DNA of 64,000 bases from Bacteroidaceae bacterium (GCA_017524545.1 JAFXVN010000046.1:1-64000); one strand, 5' to 3'. Positions 22,438 to 31,389 are shown, numbered from the stretch's first letter. The notes: generated by a model not told the origin, from the letters alone. A program made the numbers and translations.

Positions 22438-23208
22438 ATGGCAAATGAATCTTTTTTCGACGGGCTGGTATATGGCATGGCGGCACTGGCTGTGGCTGTG
22501 TTTGTCTGCCTCTATTTCGTGACGGCCGGCTATGGGCTGTTCCGCACAAAGCAATGGGGATGGAGCATCAACAACAAGGTGGCTTGGGTGCTGATGGAGG
22601 CTCCTGCCTTCCTGACGATGCTGGGCATCTGGTACTGGAGCGGATGCTCCGTGGCAGCACCGCAAATAGTGCTGCTCGGCCTGTTCCTGCTGCACTACTT
22701 CCAGCGCAGCTTCATCTTCCCCCTGCTGATGTCGGGCAGGAGCAAGATGCCCGTCACCATTATGCTGTCGGGCGTGACCTTCAATGTCATCAACGGCATC
22801 ATGCAGGGAGGTGCGCTCTACTGGTTCCCGCAGGAGGCTTATCGGGAGGGCTGGAGCTACCTGACCCACGGCACAGCCATCCTTGGCTTCGTCGTATTCT
22901 TCATAGGAATGGCAATAAACCTGCACTCCGACCACGTCATCCGGCATCTCAGAAAACCCGGCGACACCCGACACTATCTGCCCCAGAAGGGCATGTACCG
23001 CTATGTGACTTCCGCCAACTACATGGGCGAAATCATAGAGTGGACAGGCTTTGCCATCGTAGCCGGTTCGCCAGCCGCATGGGTGTTTGTCTGGTGGACG
23101 GCCGCCAACCTCGTGCCTCGCGCGCACGCTATATATAATAAGTATAGGGAGGAATTTGGCAAGGAAGCACTCGCCGACCGCAAACGAATCATACCTTTCG
23201 TTTATTGA
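22438..23208 (+). CDS. 3-oxo-5-alpha-steroid 4-dehydrogenase (steroid 5-alpha-reductase) family protein
   Basis: 256 residues, about seven membrane helices, the length of eukaryotic SRD5A1/2. Signature blocks are strikingly conserved: VLMEAPAF (E54 aligns with the catalytic Glu57 of SRD5A2), LHYFQRSFIFPLL (Tyr87 aligns with Tyr91), NLHSDHVIRHLRKPGDT and YRYVTSANYMGEIIEWTGFA, and the end KRIIPFVY. The family reduces the delta4 double bond of 3-oxo steroids with NADPH to give 5-alpha products. It starts 27 nt after a TACTTTTG promoter and is followed by a flavin reductase and a short-chain dehydrogenase. That trio matches the 5-alpha/5-beta-reductase plus hydroxysteroid dehydrogenase clusters of gut Bacteroidota. 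Function in this strain is inferred. Confidence 0.85.
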   Translation: MANESFFDGLVYGMAALAVAVFVCLYFVTAGYGLFRTKQWGWSINNKVAWVLMEAPAFLTMLGIWYWSGCSVAAPQIVLLGLFLLHYFQRSFIFPLLMSGRSKMPVTIMLSGVTFNVINGIMQGGALYWFPQEAYREGWSYLTHGTAILGFVVFFIGMAINLHSDHVIRHLRKPGDTRHYLPQKGMYRYVTSANYMGEIIEWTGFAIVAGSPAAWVFVWWTAANLVPRAHAIYNKYREEFGKEALADRKRIIPFVY

Positions 23209-23276
23209 TAATTGATAATTGACAATTGAAAGTTGAAATTCTCGGATGCTTTCATAACTATGAACTATGAACTATG
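23207..23276. repeat. Short-unit repeats between the steroid reductase genes
   Basis: Two unit types in tandem: TGATAATTGATAATTGACAA (ATTGA units) and ATAACTATGAACTATGAACT (CTATGAA units). The last unit overlaps the start codon of the next gene. Confidence 0.65.
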
Positions 23277-24530
23277 GAATATGAACTGAATAAAATCTTT
23301 GAGCCGGCTCACATCGGGCCGCTGACTTTGAGAAACAAAACCATCAGGAGCGCTGCCTTCGAGAGCATGTGTCCGGGACATAAGCCCAGCCAGATGCTCT
23401 ACGACTACCATACGAGTGTGGCTCGGGGCGGTGTGGGCATGACCACCGTGGCCTACGCTGCCGTTGAGGAAAGCGGACTGAGCTTCGACCGCCAGCTGGT
23501 GATGAAGCAGGAGATTGTTCCCGGCCTTCGCCGACTGACCGATGGCATCCACAAGGAAGGTGCCGCCGCAGGCATCCAGCTGGGACACTGCGGCAACATG
23601 AGCCACAAGAGCATCTGCGGCTGTACGCCCGTCAGCGCCAGCAACGGCTTCAACCTCTACAGCCCAACCATCGTGCGCGGCCTGCGCCGGGACGAGTTGA
23701 CGGCAATGGCAAAGAAGTTTGGCGATGCCGTCCGCCTGGCACGCGAAGCAGGCTTCGACGAAGTGGAGATTCACTGCGGACACGGCTACCTCATCGACCA
23801 GTTCCTCAACCCCTTCTTCAACCATCGCAAGGACGAGTTCGGCGGCTCGCTCGAGAACCGTATGCGCTTCATGAGCCTCTGCATCGAGGAAGTGATGAAG
23901 GCTGCCAAGGACGACATGGCCGTGGTGTGCAAGATGAACATGCGCGACGGTCTGAAGAACGGCATCTCCTTAGAAGAGCACAGCATCCCCATTGCCCGCC
24001 GCCTACAGGAGCTGGGCGTACATGCCATCGTGCTGAGCGGCGGACTGGTCAGCGCCACACCGATGTACGTCATGCGCGGCGAACTGCCGCTGCAAACGCT
24101 GACGCACTACATGACAGACCCCTTGCTCAAGTACAGCATCGGCTGCTGCAAGCCACTCGTGCGGAAGACCATGATTAAGCCCGTCCGCTACGAGGAAGCC
24201 TTCTTCCTCGAGGATGCCCTGAAGTTCCGCGAGGCATTGCCCGACATGAAGTTCATCTATGTGGGCGGACTGGTTGCCGGCGACAAGATAAACGAGGTGC
24301 TGGGCCACGGCTTCGAGGCTGTGCAGATGGCACGCAGCCTGCTCAACGAACCCGACTTCGTGAACCGACTCAAGGCCGACCCGCACCACCGCTGCGGCTG
24401 CAAGCACAGCAACTACTGCATCGGCAGGATGTACACTCTGGAGATGGCCTGCCACCAGCACCTGCAGGAAGAGCTTCCACAGAAGATAGTCAAGGAAATA
24501 GCACGAATAGAAAGGGAGCAGAACCAATAA
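23274..24530 (+). CDS. NADH:flavin oxidoreductase / 2,4-dienoyl-CoA-reductase-like Fe-S flavoprotein (candidate steroid 5-beta-reductase)
   Basis: 418 residues forming an old-yellow-enzyme TIM barrel (LTLRNKTIRSAAFES, GVGMTTVAYAAVEESG, EIHCGHGYLIDQFLNPFFN, FGGSLENRMRFM). A short C-terminal cysteine set CGCKHSNYCIGRMYTLEMAC is placed as in the [4Fe-4S] site of 2,4-dienoyl-CoA reductase and BaiCD/BaiH enzymes. It lacks their extra FAD/NAD domain, so it is a short version needing an external electron donor. Such enzymes reduce enone double bonds. Sitting between a 5-alpha-reductase and a dehydrogenase, a delta4-3-ketosteroid (5-beta) reductase is the likeliest role. The start overlaps the CTATGAA repeats, so regulation by them is possible. 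Confidence 0.8.
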   Translation: MEYELNKIFEPAHIGPLTLRNKTIRSAAFESMCPGHKPSQMLYDYHTSVARGGVGMTTVAYAAVEESGLSFDRQLVMKQEIVPGLRRLTDGIHKEGAAAGIQLGHCGNMSHKSICGCTPVSASNGFNLYSPTIVRGLRRDELTAMAKKFGDAVRLAREAGFDEVEIHCGHGYLIDQFLNPFFNHRKDEFGGSLENRMRFMSLCIEEVMKAAKDDMAVVCKMNMRDGLKNGISLEEHSIPIARRLQELGVHAIVLSGGLVSATPMYVMRGELPLQTLTHYMTDPLLKYSIGCCKPLVRKTMIKPVRYEEAFFLEDALKFREALPDMKFIYVGGLVAGDKINEVLGHGFEAVQMARSLLNEPDFVNRLKADPHHRCGCKHSNYCIGRMYTLEMACHQHLQEELPQKIVKEIARIEREQNQ

Positions 24531-24553
24531 AGGTGAAAAGGTGAAAAAGTGAA
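24530..24553. repeat. AAGGTGAAA short-unit repeat before the SDR gene
   Basis: Three GTGAAAA units (aaaggtgaaaaggtgaaaaa) fill the 23-bp spacer up to the start codon. Confidence 0.5.
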
Positions 24554-25396
24554 ATGAAAGTTGCAATCATTACCGGCGCCGGAAAGGGCATGGGCTTCGA
24601 GGAGGCGAAGGCTGTTGCCGCAAAAGGCTACCATACCATCATGGCCTGCCACCATCCCGAGGCGGCAGAGACAAGGAGACAGGAAATCGTACGCGAGACA
24701 GGCAACAAGGATGTCGAAATCATGGGCATCGACCTGTCCGACCTCAGTTCCGTGCGCCGCTTTGCCGATGAAGTGAAGGCACGCTTCCCGCACCTCGACC
24801 TGCTGATGAACAATGCCGGCATACTCGACAAAAAATTCCACTCGACAGTGGACGGGCTGGAACGCACGGTCTGCGTGAACTACGTTGGGCCCTATCTGCT
24901 CACACGCCTCCTGCTGCCCCTGATGGGCAAAGGCAGCCGCATTGTGAACATGGTCTCCCTCACCTACAAGTATGGCTTCCTCGACTTCCCCGACTTCTTC
25001 ACGCGCGGCCGTAAGGGAGGCTTCTGGCGAATCCCCATCTACAGCAACTCCAAGCTGGCACTGACGCTGTTCACTTTCGACCTTGCCGCCCGCCTAAAGG
25101 ACAGAGGCATCATGGTCAATGCGGCCGACCCGGGTGTCGTTTCTACAGACATCATCCATTTAGACATGATGCTCGTCGATTCCTTTGCAGACCTCTGCTT
25201 CCGTCCGCTCATCCGCACACCACGCCAAGGTGCCGACACAGCCATCCACCTCCTGTTAGACGAGGACAAGACCAGTCAGACCGGCACCTTCAACCGCTCG
25301 AACCGAATCATCAACGTGGGAAACAAATTCCTCCACCACAAAAAGATGCAGGAACTCTGGAACAGAACCGAAGACATCGTGAGCAAATACCTGTAA
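24554..25396 (+). CDS. Short-chain dehydrogenase/reductase, candidate hydroxysteroid dehydrogenase
   Basis: 280 residues, classical SDR: TGAGKGMGFEEA cofactor loop at residues 8-19, LLMNNAGIL, VNMVSLTYKYG with the catalytic Ser and YSNSKLALT with Y163 and K167. The extended middle (GFLDFPDFFTRGRKGGFWR) resembles retinol dehydrogenase/WW-oxidoreductase-like SDRs, a group that includes steroid-active enzymes. It lies 23 bp after the flavoprotein in the same orientation. Together with the two reductases it could interconvert 3-keto and 3-hydroxy groups of bile acids or steroids. Position specificity (3-alpha, 3-beta or other) cannot be told from sequence. Confidence 0.82.
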   Translation: MKVAIITGAGKGMGFEEAKAVAAKGYHTIMACHHPEAAETRRQEIVRETGNKDVEIMGIDLSDLSSVRRFADEVKARFPHLDLLMNNAGILDKKFHSTVDGLERTVCVNYVGPYLLTRLLLPLMGKGSRIVNMVSLTYKYGFLDFPDFFTRGRKGGFWRIPIYSNSKLALTLFTFDLAARLKDRGIMVNAADPGVVSTDIIHLDMMLVDSFADLCFRPLIRTPRQGADTAIHLLLDEDKTSQTGTFNRSNRIINVGNKFLHHKKMQELWNRTEDIVSKYL

Positions 25397-25403
25397 CACC
25401 AGG

Positions 25404-26114
25404 CTATGCCTCACTTGCAGGGTATTGCTTTCTAAAAAGCCGTGCGACATCCATCATGCCGGGGACGACAATGTCGGCTCCGGCATCTTTTAATATGCTG
25501 TCTTCAAGGGGGCCTGTGTTGGCGGCAATGGTGAAGATGCCAGCTCCTTTTGCTGACTCTACGCCAAGCGGTGCATTCTCCACAACGATGGCTTCCGTTG
25601 CCTTGATGCCGGCTTTCTCCAAACCCATCAGGTAAGGTTCTGGGTCTGGCTTGCCGCGCTTGACATCGAAGCCCGTCACCATCAGTTCCTGACGGAAAAA
25701 GCCCGGGTAATGTGCCTCCAAGTTCTCGAGCAACTTGACCTGTCCGCTGCCAGTAACAAGGACAATCATGCAGCCAAGCTCCTTCGCGGCCGTCAATGCC
25801 TCGAGAGCACCTGGCATCGGCTTTGGCTCTGGAAGCGTATTGAACAACTCTGCCTTTGCCGCATAAATGCGTTCAATCTCCTCTTCCGTAGCATCACGAC
25901 CCCAGTAGCGCTGCGCCAGAATGTTGATGGTACCGCTGCCAGTACGCCCTTCGTGGAGATAGGCTTCGTAGGCCGTCATCTCCAGCCCGAACTGCGTCAT
26001 GGCGTGCGACCAGGCGTAAGCATGGTTCGGCATACTGTCGAACAGCACACCGTCCATGTCAAACAGCACGGCACGCAAAGGTATTTTACTAATCAAGGCT
26101 CTTTCATTTTTCAC
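25404..26114 (-). CDS. HAD-family hydrolase, beta-phosphoglucomutase-like
   Basis: 236 residues. HAD motifs: nucleophile FDMDGVLFDSM, motif II VLVTGSGQVKLL, motif III Lys in KRGKPDPEPYLMGLEKAG, motif IV VVENAPLGVESA. The cap domain after motif I (HAYAWSHAMTQFGLEMT) gives the beta-phosphoglucomutase/phosphatase subtype; the substrate is probably a small sugar phosphate. No ATG fits the frame upstream of motif I; a GTG at 26114 gives MKNERALISKIPLRAVLFD. It lies 103 bp downstream of pgi on the same strand, separated by a hairpin repeat. It ends 7 bp from the convergent SDR gene. Confidence 0.85.
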   Translation of the reverse strand: MKNERALISKIPLRAVLFDMDGVLFDSMPNHAYAWSHAMTQFGLEMTAYEAYLHEGRTGSGTINILAQRYWGRDATEEEIERIYAAKAELFNTLPEPKPMPGALEALTAAKELGCMIVLVTGSGQVKLLENLEAHYPGFFRQELMVTGFDVKRGKPDPEPYLMGLEKAGIKATEAIVVENAPLGVESAKGAGIFTIAANTGPLEDSILKDAGADIVVPGMMDVARLFRKQYPASEA

Positions 26115-26200
26115 AACGGATTACACGGATTACGCGAATTGGCTGCGCCCTTATTTGCGATGAATAATCCGTTTAATCCGTGCAATCCGTTGTTTATAAT
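26114..26200. repeat. AACGGATTACACGGATTA inverted repeat between pgi and the HAD gene
   Basis: Left arm CAACGGATTACACGGATTA and right arm TAATCCGTGCAATCCGTTG fold back with one mismatch around a core (gcgaattggctgcgccctta). Each arm is itself a tandem of ACGGATT units. Confidence 0.75.
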
Positions 26201-26217
26201 AAATCACTTCCTGTTCA

Positions 26218-27549
26218 CTACAGTCTCGCCTTTATTGCTTCGGTTTCCTTTTCGTAACCTGGCTTGCCGAGCAGGGCGAACATGTTCTTCTTGTAAGCCT
26301 CAACGCCGGGCTGGTTGAAGGGGTTGACGCCGAGGATGAGACCGCTGACGCCGCAAGCCTTCTCGAAGAAGTAAATCAGCTGGCCGATGTAGTACTCGTT
26401 CAGGCGAGGCACGATGAGACGCATGTTGGGCACGCCGCCATCCACATGAGCGAGCTGGGTGCCGAGTTCTGCCATCTTGTTCACCTCATCCACACGCTTG
26501 CCAGCGAGGAAGTTCAGACCGTCGAGGTTCTCCTCGTCGCTGGGGAAGAGCAGCTTGTGCTCTGTCTCTTCAACGCTGACAACGGTCTCGAAGATGCTGC
26601 GCTCGCCTTCCTGAATCCACTGACCCATCGAGTGCAGGTCGGTGCTGAAATCAACGGCAGCCGTGAAGATACCCTTGTGGTCCTTGCCCTCGCTCTCACC
26701 ATAGAGCTGCTTCCACCATTCGTTCATGTAATGGAGCTTGGGCTGGAAGTTCACGAGAATCTCAATCTTCTTGCCCTCGGCATAGAGCGCGTTGCGGACG
26801 GCTGCATATTGCAGGCAGATATTCTTCTCGAAAGGCACGTCAGCACCGACTGCGGCTTCCATATCGGCAGCACCCTGAACGAGCTTGGCAATGTCAAAGC
26901 CAGCCACTGCGATGGGCAGCAGACCTACGGGAGTGAGCACAGAGAAGCGACCGCCCACGTTGTCGGGAATGACGAAGGAAGTGTAGCCTTCCTTGTCGGC
27001 ACAAGTGCGAGCTGCACCCTTCTTGGCATCGGTGACAGCCACAATGACCTTGCGAGCCATCTCCTTGCCGCGCTGCTGTTCGCACTGCTTCTTCAAGAGA
27101 CGGAAAGCCAGAGCCGTCTCGGTGGTCGTGCCGCTCTTGGAGATATTGATGACACCGAACCTCTTGCCTTTCAAGTACTCGGTGAGTTCATAGAGATAGT
27201 CCTCGCCGATGTTGTTGCCGGCGAAGAGGATGTTGGGGTTTTCGCCATTGTTGGTGAGCCACTGGAAGCTGTTGCCGAGGGCCTCGATAACGGCACGGGC
27301 GCCGAGATAAGAGCCGCCGATGCCAGCCACAACTACTGTGTCGCAGTTCTCGCGAAGCGTCTGCACGCAACTCTGGAGCTTCGTCATGAACTCAGCCGTG
27401 ATGGAGCTGGGCAAGTGGAGCCAGCCAAGGAAATCATTACCTGCACAAGTACCAGCCTCGAGAGCCTTCTGTGCCTCCTCTGCCTTCGGAGCGAAGGCAG
27501 CAATCTGCTCCGCACTCAGCAGAGCCTTTGAATAGTCAAGTTTAAGCAT
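26218..27549 (-). CDS. pgi: Glucose-6-phosphate isomerase
   Basis: 443 residues, the short bacterial type. Interconverts glucose-6-phosphate and fructose-6-phosphate in glycolysis and gluconeogenesis. Landmarks: [20 protein letters not shown] (sugar-phosphate loop), [19 protein letters not shown] (SIS motif), [33 protein letters not shown] and [15 protein letters not shown] with the catalytic Lys near the end. The -7 box TACCTTTG is read on the minus strand at 27601-27608. The 50-nt leader is made of AAATAGTAAATCGTC repeats instead of a Shine-Dalgarno sequence. Confidence 0.96.
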   Translation of the reverse strand: MLKLDYSKALLSAEQIAAFAPKAEEAQKALEAGTCAGNDFLGWLHLPSSITAEFMTKLQSCVQTLRENCDTVVVAGIGGSYLGARAVIEALGNSFQWLTNNGENPNILFAGNNIGEDYLYELTEYLKGKRFGVINISKSGTTTETALAFRLLKKQCEQQRGKEMARKVIVAVTDAKKGAARTCADKEGYTSFVIPDNVGGRFSVLTPVGLLPIAVAGFDIAKLVQGAADMEAAVGADVPFEKNICLQYAAVRNALYAEGKKIEILVNFQPKLHYMNEWWKQLYGESEGKDHKGIFTAAVDFSTDLHSMGQWIQEGERSIFETVVSVEETEHKLLFPSDEENLDGLNFLAGKRVDEVNKMAELGTQLAHVDGGVPNMRLIVPRLNEYYIGQLIYFFEKACGVSGLILGVNPFNQPGVEAYKKNMFALLGKPGYEKETEAIKARL

Positions 27550-27551
27550 CT

Positions 27552-27592
27552 TAATAATTTACTATTTGACGATTTACTATTTACAATTTATT
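27552..27592. repeat. TTTACTATTTGACGATTTAC repeat in the pgi leader
   Basis: Three to four units of the TTTAC(T/G)ATTTGAC family occupy the leader between the pgi promoter and its ATG. Confidence 0.7.
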
Positions 27593-27600
27593 TGCGGCTG

Positions 27601-27608
27601 CAAAGGTA
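27601..27608 (-). promoter_or_regulatory. Promoter -7 box TACCTTTG for pgi
   Basis: Plus-strand CAAAGGTA, read TACCTTTG on the minus strand, 52 nt upstream of the pgi start. Confidence 0.75.
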
Positions 27609-27701
27609 CAACAAAAAAACGAAATGTGGAAAGTGAAGGGTGAAGAATTTGTTGACAAGGCTCCCTGTAGTCTTGCAAAAGGTACAAATAGCACTTGAAA
27701 G

Positions 27702-27938
27702 CTAAAACACTTTTGCGGTTTTAAGCTCGTTCTGAAGGAAAGAATAGACGTGACCGGGACTCTGATAGTAGAGACCGGTTGCGTCATCCTGCAGACGCTC
27801 GAAAGTCTCAGATGTGTAGAGCACGTCGAGAGCCTGCTCTGGCGTGTAGTGGTAATCATCTACAAGATAGCCTGTCAGCTCCGTCGTAAGTTCGTCCTTC
27901 AGAATCTGTCTCTGCTGGGGTGTCAGTCGCGAAGTCAT
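27702..27938 (-). CDS. Small helical protein of the DUF3791/DUF3990 module, 78 aa
   Basis: 78 residues (LKDELTTELTGYLVDDYHYT, PEQALDVLYTSETFERLQD, YQSPGHVYSFLQNEL). The ALDVLYTSETF block parallels ALSFFYESDTY in the third gene of the intact module at 3889. It overlaps the stop of the upstream DUF3990 remnant by 4 nt (ATGA), preserving the coupling of the original operon. Probably the surviving third gene of a decayed module. Confidence 0.6.
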   Translation of the reverse strand: MTSRLTPQQRQILKDELTTELTGYLVDDYHYTPEQALDVLYTSETFERLQDDATGLYYQSPGHVYSFLQNELKTAKVF

Positions 27939-28066
27939 AGTCTCTTTAATTGTTTCAAGGCACGGTCTGTGCCGAAGAAATACTGGAAAGTTATACCTTT
28001 GGTGTAGCGCAGTTCCTCTACGAGACGGGACAGGGAGATGTTTGAACCATGATAGAGTCGCATCAT
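27935..28066 (-). pseudogene. DUF3990 gene with its centre deleted
   Basis: A 43-codon frame that starts like DUF3990 (MMRLYHGSNISLSRL) and ends like its C-terminus (VEELRYTKGITFQYFFGTDR, ALKQLKRL), but lacks the roughly 110 residues between, including the FGRGFYLT block. It begins within the stop of the upstream DUF3791 gene (ATATGATG) and overlaps the following gene by ATGA. The reading frame was kept through the deletion, so a short peptide could still be made, but the putative active site is gone. Confidence 0.65.
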
Positions 28067-28287
28067 ATCAATTGTCCTCCGTTGTGTTGGCATACCTGAG
28101 CCAGAGCTTCAACAGTATCAGGAAACGACTGCGTATGCAATATGGCATAATGCTGATGCAAATGTTCCATCCCCTTGTAACGCTTCAAATAGGCGTAAGC
28201 TTGGCGAGGACGGATGCCAAAATGCGTAGCAAACTCGCTGATGAGTGCAACCGTATATCCGATAAGGTTTCTTTCTTCGCGTGCCAT
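28063..28287 (-). CDS. DUF3791-family protein, 74 aa
   Basis: 74 residues with the DUF3791 pattern: YTVALISEFATHFGIRPRQA, YAYLKRYKGMEHLHQHYAIL, HTQSFPDTVEALAQVCQHNG. First gene of the decayed DUF3791-DUF3990-DUF3791 module; its stop overlaps the start of the DUF3990 remnant. It begins 10 bp downstream of the gpsA stop on the same strand, so it may be transcribed with gpsA. If DUF3791 is an antitoxin, this copy remains without a working toxin. Confidence 0.72.
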   Translation of the reverse strand: MAREERNLIGYTVALISEFATHFGIRPRQAYAYLKRYKGMEHLHQHYAILHTQSFPDTVEALAQVCQHNGGQLI

Positions 28288-28297
28288 GATTATTCAT

Positions 28298-29317
28298 TTA
28301 TCTGAACGCTTCGCTCAGGAGCTTGATTTCGATGGTGGGGCTGATGCGCTCGTAGAGGATGTTATAGACGGCATCGAGGATGGGCATGTTGACGTGCATG
28401 TGCTTGTTGATGTCCTTCATACACTTTGTGGCGAAGTAGCCCTCGGCAATCATCTCCATTTCGAGCTGAGCACTCTTCACGCTATATCCCTGCCCTATCA
28501 TCGTACCGAAGACGCGGTTGCGGCTGAAGTTGGAGTAGCCCGTCACAAGCAGGTCGCCTGTATAAACGCTTTCTGTGATGCTACGGTCGATGGGATAGAC
28601 GGTGTTGAGGAAGCGCTCCATCTCCTGAATGGCATTGCTGATGAGGACAGCCTGAAAGTTGTCGCCGTACTTGAGTCCGTGACAGATGCCCGCAGCAATG
28701 GCATAGACATTCTTCAGGACGCTGGCGTACTCGATGCCAATCACGTCGTCGCTCGTCTTGGCTTTGACATAATCGCTGGCAAGCATCTTGGCAAAAGCCG
28801 TGGCCTTCTCTTTGTCAGCACAACCGACAGTCAGGTAGGTAAGACGGTTCAAGGCAACCTCCTCGGCATGACTCGGACCGCCAAGCACGGCGAGGTTCTC
28901 CTCCGGCACGTTGTACATTTGGTTGAAATAGTCGGAGCAGATGAGGTTCTCGTCGGGCACAATGCCCTTGATGGCCGTCACGATGAACTTGTCGCGAAGA
29001 CGGACGTGAAGCCGTTTGAGGTGGCCTTTCAAGTATGGCGAGGGCGTGACAAAGATAAGCGTCTGGCAAGCCTCGACCACCTTGTTTATGTCGCTCTCGA
29101 AAGAAATGCGGTTCACATCGAAGTGTACGCTGGTGAGGTAGGCAGGGTTATGTCCGAGCCGCTTGAAGTCCTCGATGCGGTCGTCTCTGCGAAGGTACCA
29201 CCAAATGTGGTCGTTGACATACGTCGAGCCTTGTTTCTTCTCGAGCAGCATCTTGGCAATCGCCGTTGCCCAACTGCCACCACCCAGCACTGCTATGTTT
29301 CCTAATTCATTGACCAT
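28298..29317 (-). CDS. gpsA: Glycerol-3-phosphate dehydrogenase [NAD(P)+]
   Basis: 339 residues. Makes sn-glycerol-3-phosphate from dihydroxyacetone phosphate for phospholipid synthesis. N-terminal NAD loop VLGGGSWATAIAKML, FVTPSPYLKGHL, the VLGGPSHAEEVA block, catalytic Lys in SVLKNVYAIAAGICHGL and VTGYSNFSRNRVFG are all as expected. The minus-strand -7 box TAATTTTG lies 24-31 nt upstream (29341-29348), and the leader holds two CGACTAAA units ending at the start codon. Confidence 0.95.
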   Translation of the reverse strand: MVNELGNIAVLGGGSWATAIAKMLLEKKQGSTYVNDHIWWYLRRDDRIEDFKRLGHNPAYLTSVHFDVNRISFESDINKVVEACQTLIFVTPSPYLKGHLKRLHVRLRDKFIVTAIKGIVPDENLICSDYFNQMYNVPEENLAVLGGPSHAEEVALNRLTYLTVGCADKEKATAFAKMLASDYVKAKTSDDVIGIEYASVLKNVYAIAAGICHGLKYGDNFQAVLISNAIQEMERFLNTVYPIDRSITESVYTGDLLVTGYSNFSRNRVFGTMIGQGYSVKSAQLEMEMIAEGYFATKCMKDINKHMHVNMPILDAVYNILYERISPTIEIKLLSEAFR

Positions 29318-29340
29318 TTAGTCGTTTAGTCGTTTGGCTG

Positions 29341-29348
29341 CAAAATTA
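29341..29348 (-). promoter_or_regulatory. Promoter -7 box TAATTTTG for gpsA
   Basis: Plus-strand CAAAATTA, read on the minus strand, 24 nt before the gpsA start codon. Confidence 0.7.
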
Positions 29349-29484
29349 CACATAAAACACATAACTACCAACCATTCCGCCCACTTCTTTATGAAAAAAG
29401 ACTGAATTTAATTTCATTTCGTGCTTTTTCACGTTCCGCAACATGGCATTCGGAGATAATTGTGTGTCTTTGCATCGCACGCCT

Positions 29485-31233
29485 CTACGCCACACAGAGC
29501 AGCAGGATGATGAGCTGGGCTGTGAGGATGCGGAGGAACATGCTGAGGGGATAGACGGTGCTGTAGCCGACGGCCGGGGCGTCATTGCCTGAGGTCTGGT
29601 TGGCAAAGGCGAGTGCTGGCGGGTCGGTGGTGGCACCTGCGATAAGTCCCATCAGGGTGCAATAGTTGATTTTCGCCCATTTGCGTGCCACAAGGCCCAT
29701 GATGAGGATGGGCAGCACGGTGATGATGAAACCGCACCAGACGTAGGTCAGTCCGTCGCCATCCACGACAGTATCGACGAAGTTGGCACCTGCCTTGATG
29801 CCCACACTGGCAAGGAAGAGGGCAAGGCCTATCTCGCGAAGCATGAGGTTGGCACTGGTTGTAGTATAGGCATTCATCTTGAGCTTGTAGCCGTATGCCC
29901 CGATGGCGATTGCCACACAGAGGGGGCCACCTGCCAGTCCAAGCTTGACGGGCGTTGGCACACCAGGAAGAGCGAAAGGAATGGAGCCGAAGATGATACC
30001 CACGAGGATGCCGATGAAGATGGCGGAGAGGTTGGGATGGTCGAGCTTCTTCACACTGTTGCCCATCTTGGCAGCCACACGGTCAACAGCATCCTCGGGA
30101 CCAACGACCACGAGGCGGTCGCCCATCTGGAGGCGAAGGCTGCGCTCGCCGAAGAGGTTCAGGTCGCCGCGACGGATGCGCGTCACATTCACGCCATAGA
30201 CGCTGCTGAAGTGCAACTCGCCCAAGGTTTTGCCCGCCATCTGCGACTGTGTGACCATCACATGCTTGCTCACCATCGGCACGTCCTGCTCTTCCCATAC
30301 GACACTATCGTCTTCCGGGCCTATGAATGCCTTCACCGCCTCTGTATCAGCCTCAGCACAGGTGACATAGAGCTGGTCGCCTTCGCCCAGGATGGTGTCG
30401 CGGTTGGGAATGTTGACGTGTCCCTGCTGAAGGATACGGCTGCAAACGAAGTCGCGCCCCAGGAACTCGCGTACCTGCAGAATGGTCTTGCCCATGATAT
30501 AGGGGTTGCGGCAACTGATGGTCATGCGGTGAGGCGTGGCATGGGGATTGGCAGCTTTCTCCTGTTCCAAAGCATCCTGCTCCTGTTTCAAGGAGGTGCG
30601 AGTAAGGAAACGGACGGCGATGGTTGCCAGTATAATACCCACTACGCCAAGGGGATAGGCACAGGCATAGCCATTGGCTATGGAAGGAGCATTCGCGCCG
30701 AAGATTGTGCCGCAGGCTTCTGTGGCAGCACCGAGGCCAGGGGTGTTGGTGATGGCGCCGCAGAGCACGCCCACCATCATCGCCAGACTGCGACTGTTCT
30801 CGCCAGCCATGCTGCCTCCCTTGTAGAACACGATGAAGAAGAGACCGATGCAGCAGGCCACATTCAGCAGGACGATGCCAACAGCAATCAGGTTCATCTT
30901 CATGCCGCCCGTCTTGAAGGACTCGATAAAGCCCGGTCCGACTTGCAGACCAATACAATAGACAAAGAGGATGAGACCAAAGTCTTGGATAAAGGTCAGC
31001 ACATTGCTTGGCGCAGCAAACCCTTCGGCAGAGACTATACCGACGCTCTTGTAGAGATGCCCCATGAGAATACCAATGAACAAGACGAACGTGACACCAA
31101 GCGCTATACCGTTCTTCTTGCCACCTATCTTGACACGTCCCAACGCAATGCCTGCTGCGATGACGAAGGCATACAGCATCACTATATGGCCCACACCCGA
31201 AGTGTTCGTCAGAAGATTAAAGAACCAGTCCAC
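29485..31233 (-). CDS. AspT/YidE-family transporter with two TrkA-C domains
   Basis: 582 residues. Two membrane halves (about residues 1-190 and 390-582, about five helices each) flank two cytosolic TrkA-C/RCK domains. These read [34 protein letters not shown] and [34 protein letters not shown]. This is the aspartate:alanine exchanger/YbjL-YidE duplication family, inner-membrane carriers of amino acids or dicarboxylates; the substrate is not predictable. Conserved transporter loops appear as [13 protein letters not shown] in the first half and [15 protein letters not shown] in the second. Its -7 box lies at 31277-31284, and the leader contains TTTACTATTTGACAA repeats. Confidence 0.9.
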   Translation of the reverse strand: MDWFFNLLTNTSGVGHIVMLYAFVIAAGIALGRVKIGGKKNGIALGVTFVLFIGILMGHLYKSVGIVSAEGFAAPSNVLTFIQDFGLILFVYCIGLQVGPGFIESFKTGGMKMNLIAVGIVLLNVACCIGLFFIVFYKGGSMAGENSRSLAMMVGVLCGAITNTPGLGAATEACGTIFGANAPSIANGYACAYPLGVVGIILATIAVRFLTRTSLKQEQDALEQEKAANPHATPHRMTISCRNPYIMGKTILQVREFLGRDFVCSRILQQGHVNIPNRDTILGEGDQLYVTCAEADTEAVKAFIGPEDDSVVWEEQDVPMVSKHVMVTQSQMAGKTLGELHFSSVYGVNVTRIRRGDLNLFGERSLRLQMGDRLVVVGPEDAVDRVAAKMGNSVKKLDHPNLSAIFIGILVGIIFGSIPFALPGVPTPVKLGLAGGPLCVAIAIGAYGYKLKMNAYTTTSANLMLREIGLALFLASVGIKAGANFVDTVVDGDGLTYVWCGFIITVLPILIMGLVARKWAKINYCTLMGLIAGATTDPPALAFANQTSGNDAPAVGYSTVYPLSMFLRILTAQLIILLLCVA

Positions 31234-31239
31234 TTTTAT

Positions 31240-31268
31240 ATTTACTATTTGACAATTTACTATTTATT
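31240..31268. repeat. TTTACTATTTGACAATTTAC repeat in the transporter leader
   Basis: Two to three units of the same family as in front of pgi, nqrB and panD, directly upstream of the transporter start codon. Confidence 0.65.
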
Positions 31269-31276
31269 TCAAGCCA

Positions 31277-31284
31277 CAAAGGTA
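31277..31284 (-). promoter_or_regulatory. Promoter -7 box TACCTTTG for the transporter
   Basis: Plus-strand CAAAGGTA, 44 nt upstream of the start at 31233 on the minus strand. Confidence 0.7.
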
Positions 31285-31290
31285 CGAAAA

Positions 31291-31385
31291 AGATTAGAGA
31301 TTAGGGATTAGAGATTAGAGAAAAATGCAAAAACAGCAGGCAAACGAATAATTTTTCACTTTTCACTTCTTACTTTTCACTTTTC
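31291..31385. repeat. GATTAGGGATTAGA and TTTTCACTTTTCAC repeats
   Basis: 31291-31320 is four AGATTAG(A/G)G units. 31351-31385 is five TTTTCACT(T) units. Both lie between the divergent promoters of the transporter and mutA. GATTAGGGATTA also recurs at 46139-46169. Confidence 0.65.
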
Positions 31386-31389
31386 TTCG

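Noticed and set aside
28214..31311. Long open frames antisense to gpsA and to the AspT-type transporter
   Set aside because: They mirror GC-biased codon use of the real genes, lack promoters and recognisable domains, and the minus-strand proteins are unmistakable.
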